Assembly: GCA_947575935.1 (NCBI GenBank)
Contig: CANPPM010000014.1
Span: 1-17,935 of the forward strand
Source: an uncultured Butyricicoccus sp.
Lineage (GTDB): Bacteria > Bacillota > Clostridia > Oscillospirales > Butyricicoccaceae
DNA: 17,935 nucleotides
Direction: 5' to 3'
Shown: in pieces, positions 13,588 through 17,935 of the stretch
Numbering within the stretch: the first letter of the stretch is position 1
How the letters are laid out: each line of letters starts with the position of its first letter
The notes under the pieces: model-generated
Told to the model about the DNA's origin: nothing
The model's input: only the letters and a program-made list of their open reading frames with translations
Database searches by the model: none
Translations under genes and position numbers: made by a program

Positions 13588-14991
13588 TCAGCCGATACCG
13601 CCATAAATGGCGCCGGCAATCAGTGCGATCAATGCAAGCGGCACATAGAGGAATTTCCCCAGCGGATAGAACCATCCGCCGATCTTTTTGTTGTGCCCCT
13701 CATTGACCGCAGACAATGCGGTTTCTTTCTTGAGGATATAGAAGAACATAATACCGGCCAGCATCGCGCCCAGCGGGCAGATGTAAATGGAAACCACGTC
13801 CATCCACTGAGAAGTCCACGGCTGGATCATAATAGAGATAACGCAGCCGATGATGCCGATCGACAGCACCGAAAGGACACGGCTGAAATTGAATTTCTCC
13901 TGAAGGAAAGCAATCGGCGCTTCGTACAGGTTGACAATCGAACTGACGCCTGCAAACAGCACGCAGATAAAGAATATCATGCCGACGATGCGCCCGCCGG
14001 GCATGCCGTTGAACACGTTGACCAGATATACAAACATCAGGCCAGGGCCGCCGGGAACATCATTGATGCCCTCGCCAAGCATAACCGCCATGGAAGGGAT
14101 GATGACGAACGCAGCCAGCAACGCCGCCAACGTATCAAAGATCGCGACATTTCGCGCCGAACTTGGGATGGACTCCTTACGGCTCAGGTAAGAACCGTAA
14201 ATCACCGAGCCATTGCCCGCAACCGACAGGGAGAAGAATGCCTGGCCGAATGCATAGACCCAAACTTCCATGCTTGCCAAACCGGCTGGATTCAGGGTAA
14301 AAATGTACTTATAACCCTCTGAAGCGCCGGGCAGCGTAAAAATATACACGCCAAGGCCAAGGAAGAGGAAGAACAGCACCGGCATCATAATCTTGTTTGC
14401 CTTTTCAATGCCGCCTGCAACGCCCAGCGCCATGATTACCAAAGAAACGACCAAGCCGATGACCTGCCACAGCGCGTTGCCGATACCGAAAATGCCGCCC
14501 TGCACCATCATCCCCAGCGCCTCGCCCAGACTGGCCGCCTCGGGTGCGGTCATAGAGAATGCGCCGCCAATTGCATCCATGCTGGTACCGAGCGAAAACA
14601 GTCCGCCCGAAATACTCATAAAGGCGTATTTGAAAATCCAGCCCAATACAACGGTATAGCCGATTGCCAGCATCATCGAACCGATGATCGGGATTGCGCC
14701 AATCCCCTCGCCAACTGTCTTTTTGCCGGTACGCTCCGCAGTGCACATACCGAACGCGCCGACCGGACCGGCCGCCGCCCGGCGGCCAAGTGCAAATTCC
14801 TCAATGACGCCGGTCGAACCGATCAGGATCACAAACAGGAAGTATGGCAGCAAGAAGGTCAGCCCGCCATATTTATGTACCATGATCGGAAAGCGCCAGA
14901 TATTGCCCATGCCGACCGCCGAGCCGATACAGGCCAGAATAAAGCCCCACTTGCTTTGAAAGCCGTCTCGGGTTTCTAATTGATTACTCAT
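13588..14991 (-). CDS. Sodium-dependent amino acid transporter, NSS (SNF) family
   Basis: A 467-residue membrane protein of the neurotransmitter:sodium symporter family, with about 11-12 hydrophobic helices. The diagnostic GSAVGMGNIWRFP (residues 23-35, sodium and substrate site in helix 1) is intact, as are EEFALGRRA (helix 2 end), YGSYLSRKESIPSSA and SLSVAGNGSVIYGS near helix 6-7. The start is ATG 14991, with AAAAGGGG seven bases upstream; an in-frame extension to 15102 reads through the upstream terminator and is not used. It is downstream of tryptophanase. Known relatives include TnaT of Symbiobacterium (tryptophan) and Tyt1 of Fusobacterium (tyrosine), so aromatic amino acid import is likely here, but specificity is inferred from context. 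Confidence 0.93.
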   Translation of the reverse strand: MSNQLETRDGFQSKWGFILACIGSAVGMGNIWRFPIMVHKYGGLTFLLPYFLFVILIGSTGVIEEFALGRRAAAGPVGAFGMCTAERTGKKTVGEGIGAIPIIGSMMLAIGYTVVLGWIFKYAFMSISGGLFSLGTSMDAIGGAFSMTAPEAASLGEALGMMVQGGIFGIGNALWQVIGLVVSLVIMALGVAGGIEKANKIMMPVLFFLFLGLGVYIFTLPGASEGYKYIFTLNPAGLASMEVWVYAFGQAFFSLSVAGNGSVIYGSYLSRKESIPSSARNVAIFDTLAALLAAFVIIPSMAVMLGEGINDVPGGPGLMFVYLVNVFNGMPGGRIVGMIFFICVLFAGVSSIVNLYEAPIAFLQEKFNFSRVLSVLSIGIIGCVISIMIQPWTSQWMDVVSIYICPLGAMLAGIMFFYILKKETALSAVNEGHNKKIGGWFYPLGKFLYVPLALIALIAGAIYGGIG

Positions 14992-15019
14992 AATGACACC
15001 CCTTTTGTGGAAAAGCGTT

Positions 15020-15050
15020 CGTATAAGAAGTAAATTTAACTGCTTTTCAA
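15020..15050 (-). promoter_or_regulatory. Weak possible promoter for the NSS transporter gene
   Basis: On the minus strand TTGAAA (15050-15045) and TATACG (15025-15020) are separated by 19 bases, just after the terminator of the lyase gene. The spacing is poor, so the transporter may depend on readthrough as well. Confidence 0.25.
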
Positions 15051-15091
15051 AAAAACGTGCCTGCAGAGGTTTTAATTGTTCTGCAGGCACG
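15049..15091 (-). terminator. Rho-independent terminator after the tryptophanase gene
   Basis: A 12-pair stem (15091-15080 with 15067-15056; core GTGCCTGCAGA) is followed by TTTTTTT (15055-15049) on the minus strand. It separates tryptophanase from the transporter and may lower transporter expression or act as a partial terminator. Confidence 0.85.
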
Positions 15092-15159
15092 GCTTGGGTC
15101 AAATCACAGGCAGGCTGCCTGCGTCCGCACGCTTCCTCGCGGCGCGGCTTACGCTGAAT

Positions 15160-16797
15160 TTACTTGTTCGGATAGGTCTCCAAGAATGCATGGAAATGAC
15201 GCATTGGCAGGTTTTTGCCCGCTACAATCCGGACATTCGGGATAGATTCACGATCCTCATACAGCGCCTTGACGGCGGCAATGACGTAATCCATATGCTC
15301 CTTGGACAGCTGGCTGCGGTTGACCGCGAAGCGAACAACATTGCACACCTCGGCCTGCTGCTCAGGGGTCTTGAGATCGTATTCCATCGAATAGTCACCC
15401 AACTCTGAGGTGCGGATCCCGTAGCGGCGGATCAGCTCCAAGCTGAAGCCCTGGCCTGCAAAGGTCTCATGTCCGCGCTTGCCGTCAAAGAATTCGTCCA
15501 TATTGATATAGACGCCGTGGCCGCCCGCAGGAAGGACAACGCCCTTGACGCCCGCCTTGTAGAAGCCCTGCGCAAGATATTCGCACTGACGGACACGCTC
15601 GTCCTGGTAATTGAAATTGCATTCCTCATACATGCCTGCTGCCAGCGCCATAATGTCGCGGCCGGACATACCGCCATAGGAGTCGTTGCCGTAGCTCGAA
15701 ATCTGCTTGACCTTGAGGCGGACACCCACGTCGAATTTCAGGCTGCCATCCTCATTGAAGTCAGAGAACTTGCGCCAGAAACGGCCCTTGTCACGGAAAG
15801 CCAGCATACCGCCCATGTTGGAATGGCCGTTCTTCTTTGCGGACATGGTGAAGCCGTCACAGTATGAGAACATTTCCGTAGCGATCTCAGCGATCGACTT
15901 ATCGGCGTACCCCTCCTCGTTCATCTTGATGAAATAGCAGTTTTCCGCCCAGCGAGCGACGTCAAACATGAACGGAATGTCATACTTTTCGGCAACCTTG
16001 GCCGTCTCGCGAATCGACTTCATTGAAACCGCTTGGCCGCAAACCGTATTATTCGTAATGGTCGTATAAATCAGCGGCACATTTTCGGGACCGACGGCCT
16101 CAATCAGCTCAACCAGCTTCTCCTTGTCCATGTCTCCCTTAAAGGGGTTTTTCTCATAGCTGCCGCCCTCGGGAACCTCCCACAGCAGCTCCTTATTATA
16201 CAGGTTGCGCGGGATACTGCCCAGCTGCTTAATGTTGCCCTCGGTTGTATCAAAATGGCCGTTAGACGGGAACGTAAACACCTTGCCCGGATAGCGCTCC
16301 GCCATAATTTTCTTGACGATCTCAAACAGTACAGACTCTGCTGCACGGCCCTGCTGAATAATGAAAGCGTTTGGACGCTCCAGCTGCGCCGCACCGCCGT
16401 TGAACAGGCCGCCCTCGTACTCGCAGAGATACAGCTCATCCATCATCTTGTCAATATCCTGGCAGTCGGTGCGGACCAGGTCGATCGACCGTTTCCAGTT
16501 CTTCTCACCGCCGCGCTCAAAAATATCACGGAAAGCATCCAGAAGAACATAATAGCCCTTGTTGCGGCCATAGGATTCGTCGCCCAGGAACATTGCCGAC
16601 CACTGCACGTCGGTCATGGCGGTCGTGCCCGAGTCGGACAGCATATCAACGGTCAACATCCCTGCCGGGAATGCGAACTCATTGTAATGGGTCGCCTTGA
16701 GCGCGCGCTCGCGCTGCTCAACCGTCACATCGGGAATATTGCGCTTGACATAAGAATAGGAGCGGGGAGTCTCAACATTAAGCGGATACTTATTCAT
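15160..16797 (-). CDS. tnaA: Tryptophanase-like beta-eliminating lyase, long form
   Basis: A 545-residue PLP enzyme of the tryptophanase/tyrosine phenol-lyase family. Family landmarks: DMLSDSGTTAMT (51-62), GDESYGRNKGYY (72-83), IQQGRAAESV (147-156), HFDTTEGN (181-188), TITNNTVCGQAVS (246-258), FDVARWAENCYFIK (278-291), and the PLP lysine pair MSAKKNGHSNMGG (Lys321/322). His534 in MRHFHA matches the catalytic-site His463 of E. coli tryptophanase (Phe in tyrosine phenol-lyase), and Leu466 stands where the phenol-lyase has a substrate Arg, so tryptophan is the favoured substrate. It is about 74 residues longer than E. coli TnaA, mainly from an insertion of about 46 residues at 94-140 and one of about 12 near 341-372. 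The ATG has GGAGGAA nine bases upstream. Products would be indole, pyruvate and ammonia. Confidence 0.88.
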   Translation of the reverse strand: MNKYPLNVETPRSYSYVKRNIPDVTVEQRERALKATHYNEFAFPAGMLTVDMLSDSGTTAMTDVQWSAMFLGDESYGRNKGYYVLLDAFRDIFERGGEKNWKRSIDLVRTDCQDIDKMMDELYLCEYEGGLFNGGAAQLERPNAFIIQQGRAAESVLFEIVKKIMAERYPGKVFTFPSNGHFDTTEGNIKQLGSIPRNLYNKELLWEVPEGGSYEKNPFKGDMDKEKLVELIEAVGPENVPLIYTTITNNTVCGQAVSMKSIRETAKVAEKYDIPFMFDVARWAENCYFIKMNEEGYADKSIAEIATEMFSYCDGFTMSAKKNGHSNMGGMLAFRDKGRFWRKFSDFNEDGSLKFDVGVRLKVKQISSYGNDSYGGMSGRDIMALAAGMYEECNFNYQDERVRQCEYLAQGFYKAGVKGVVLPAGGHGVYINMDEFFDGKRGHETFAGQGFSLELIRRYGIRTSELGDYSMEYDLKTPEQQAEVCNVVRFAVNRSQLSKEHMDYVIAAVKALYEDRESIPNVRIVAGKNLPMRHFHAFLETYPNK

Positions 16798-16902
16798 AAT
16801 ACTTTATTCCTCCATGATTTCATTTTTCTTTTTGGATTGGATACCCCGGTCACCGCCGGGTCACGGCGGCTGGCGGACAGTATTATGGTTGATGCGGCAG
16901 GA

Positions 16903-17283
16903 CTATGCCAATGCGGCAATGGCCTCAATTTCCACGAGCGCATCCTTGGGAAGACGGGCGACCTCGACCGCAGAACGGGCCGGACAGCCGCCTTCGCCGA
17001 AAAACTCTGCATAAACGCCGTTCATCGCAGCAAAGTTGTTCATATCGCTCAGAAAGACTGTGGTCTTAACGATACGGTCCATACCCACGCCTGCCTCAGC
17101 CAGGATGGCCTTGACATTGGTCAGCGACTGGCGGGTCTGCGCCTCAATCCCATCAGGGAATACGCCGGTCGCCGGGTCAATCGGTAGCTGACCCGAGGTA
17201 AATACCAGCCCTCCGGTCGATACCGCCTGCACATATGGTCCAATGGCTGCGGGCGCATGTTCCGTATTAATGACTTGCTTCAT
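16903..17283 (-). CDS. ridA: RidA family enamine/imine deaminase
   Basis: A 126-residue protein matching RidA (YjgF/YER057c/UK114) end to end: NTEHAPAAIGPYVQA (Tyr17), LVFTSGQLPIDP (Ser30), QTRQSLTNVKAILAEAG, TTVFLSDMNNFAAMN, and CPARSAVEVARLPKDALVEIE with the key Arg103 and Glu118. RidA hydrolyses reactive 2-aminoacrylate and related enamines or imines made by PLP enzymes. It lies 105 bases upstream of the tryptophanase gene on the same strand, and that enzyme makes exactly such an intermediate, so the pairing makes functional sense. The ATG has GAAGGAGG eight bases upstream. It is first in the module, behind a good promoter. Confidence 0.95.
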   Translation of the reverse strand: MKQVINTEHAPAAIGPYVQAVSTGGLVFTSGQLPIDPATGVFPDGIEAQTRQSLTNVKAILAEAGVGMDRIVKTTVFLSDMNNFAAMNGVYAEFFGEGGCPARSAVEVARLPKDALVEIEAIAALA

Positions 17284-17309
17284 CCGATTCGCCTCCTTCG
17301 TATGCTATA

Positions 17310-17338
17310 AATTTATCACACTGCAAATGTTTTGTCAA
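17310..17338 (-). promoter_or_regulatory. Promoter of the ridA-tryptophanase module
   Basis: On the minus strand TTGACA (17338-17333), a 17-base spacer and TAAATT (17315-17310) lie about 27 bases before the ridA ATG. The -35 box is perfect; the -10 box matches 4 of 6. The -10 box lies inside the repeat TGTGATAAATT, whose second copy is at 17452-17462. Confidence 0.65.
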
Positions 17339-17462
17339 CCATATTTTAGGAGCCTTTAGGCACTTTGTACGATTATACAATTCCATTCTCCGTTCTTACT
17401 GCAACATTACTTACAGATTATGCAGTTTTCACAACATAAATGCTTTTTTATTGTGATAAATT
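17310..17462. repeat. Pair of 11-base inverted repeats flanking the ridA upstream region
   Basis: AATTTATCACA (17310-17320) and TGTGATAAATT (17452-17462) are exact reverse complements, 131 bases apart. The first copy overlaps the ridA -10 box. A further inverted pair TTGTA/TACAA is at 17365-17380. These could be regulator sites, but A+T-rich chance similarity is possible. Confidence 0.4.
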
Positions 17463-17935
17463 ATTTGCACCAAAGGCTTCCATTTCTCGGAAAAACAGCG
17501 TATGATGAAAACACCGGAGCAGACGCCGCACCGATCCTGTCCAGGCCGTGGCAGCGCAGGACCGCAGCAAAGGGCAACCGCATTTTAATAAAAGCCGCGC
17601 CTCCGTCATCGGATTTCGGAGCTGCAATGCCAAACCGCCTCTGCCAACGCGGGAAAGCGCAGGCATCCTTTATAAGATGTTTCGGCACAGACAGAAGCGG
17701 TTGGGGCCTCGAAGGTACATCCCAGGGCGATTGTTTCCGCTTTATAAGAAAAAACACAATAAAAAGGGCTTCTATTTTCTTATCTTTTGCCGTCAACCCT
17801 TCCCTTTTGCAAAAAAAGTGGTATAATATCCACAGGCGGTTGTTCTGTGCGCCTTAACGGCGCCAGCTGTGCGGGCCGCAACCTTCCGTGTGCATACAGA
17901 TTCCTAAATTAAAATGGCATTTGGCTCGCCGCCAA
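17341..17935. other. Region without a supportable gene
   Basis: The last 595 bases hold open frames on both strands, but none has a properly spaced ribosome site, a recognised motif or plausible composition. Features seen: the direct repeat TTTAGG twice near 17346-17360, the regulator-like repeats upstream of ridA, an A+T-rich stretch at 17400-17470, and at 17822-17827 a perfect TATAAT on the plus strand. Confidence 0.6.
17822..17880 (+). promoter_or_regulatory. Possible promoter and structured leader near the right edge
   Basis: TATAAT (17822-17827) has no good -35 box at the usual distance. The expected transcript begins near 17834 and could form CACAG/CTGTG and then GCGCC-TTAAC-GGCGC. It may lead a gene or small RNA starting beyond the window; no known RNA family is recognised. 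Confidence 0.35.

Noticed and set aside
14992..15102. N-terminal extension of the transporter frame
   Set aside because: It reads through the tryptophanase terminator and lacks a ribosome site; the ATG at 14991 has one and fits the family.
16033..17187. 384-codon plus-strand frame opposite tryptophanase and ridA
   Set aside because: It is antisense to two well-supported genes and its residues mirror their codons; no start signals.
17461..17796. 111-codon minus-strand frame from a TTG
   Set aside because: Its AAGGGAAGGG directly abuts the start codon, which is too close, and the protein has no recognisable features.
17420..17857. 145-codon plus-strand frame in the right-end gap
   Set aside because: No ribosome site before the ATG, no domain, and low-complexity composition.
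1..17935. CRISPR arrays, tRNA and rRNA genes
   Set aside because: No regularly spaced direct repeats, tRNA cloverleaf signatures or rRNA-like stretches were seen on reading both strands by eye; a dedicated scan (tRNAscan-type or Rfam) was not possible.

Overview
The window reads as chromosomal DNA of a G+C-rich, Gram-positive gut-type anaerobe, most likely a clostridium of the Oscillospiraceae/Ruminococcaceae kind. This is inferred from strong AGGAGG ribosome sites, GTG starts, a PyrK/PyrD type 1B dihydroorotate dehydrogenase, a DUF896 protein, an MnmM (YtqB) methylase, a TndX-like serine recombinase and a sodium-dependent amino acid transporter next to tryptophanase. No species can be named from the sequence alone.

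Layout. (1) Positions 1-1363, minus strand: a large serine recombinase whose gene runs off the left edge; this is probably the right end of an integrated mobile element lying mostly to the left. (2) 1736-2419, plus: a secreted CAP-domain protein. (3) 9779 down to 2503, minus: a long compact gene string, pyrK-pyrD-[histidine phosphatase::GNAT fusion]-DUF896-cca-HD hydrolase-yjbQ, then about 230 bp of stacked hairpins, a broken comF and a small membrane protein ending at a terminator. Most junctions are 4-base ATGA or GTGA overlaps, so the genes are very likely cotranscribed and translationally coupled. (4) 10039-11841, plus: a HAD hydrolase and an endonuclease/exonuclease/phosphatase-fold protein, behind a near-consensus promoter divergent from pyrK. 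(5) 12062-12763, plus: a stand-alone F420 gamma-glutamyl-ligase family protein. (6) 12891-13448, plus: mnmM, facing a strong hairpin shared with the next, convergent group. (7) 17283 down to 13588, minus: ridA, a long-form tryptophanase and an NSS-family transporter, which together look like an aromatic amino acid uptake and beta-elimination module. (8) 17341-17935: no supportable gene, but promoter and operator-like elements.

How the genes work together. The last module is the clearest biology. The transporter would import tryptophan (or a related amino acid) with sodium, the PLP lyase would split it to indole, pyruvate and ammonia through an aminoacrylate intermediate, and RidA would hydrolyse escaped aminoacrylate. 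The pyr string combines pyrimidine synthesis with tRNA 3'-end maturation and several poorly understood hydrolases. I found no CRISPR array, rRNA or tRNA. I see no clearly new multi-gene system; the best leads are the expanded tryptophanase with its operator-like repeats, the disrupted comF with the hairpin block before it, and the phosphatase-acetyltransferase fusion.
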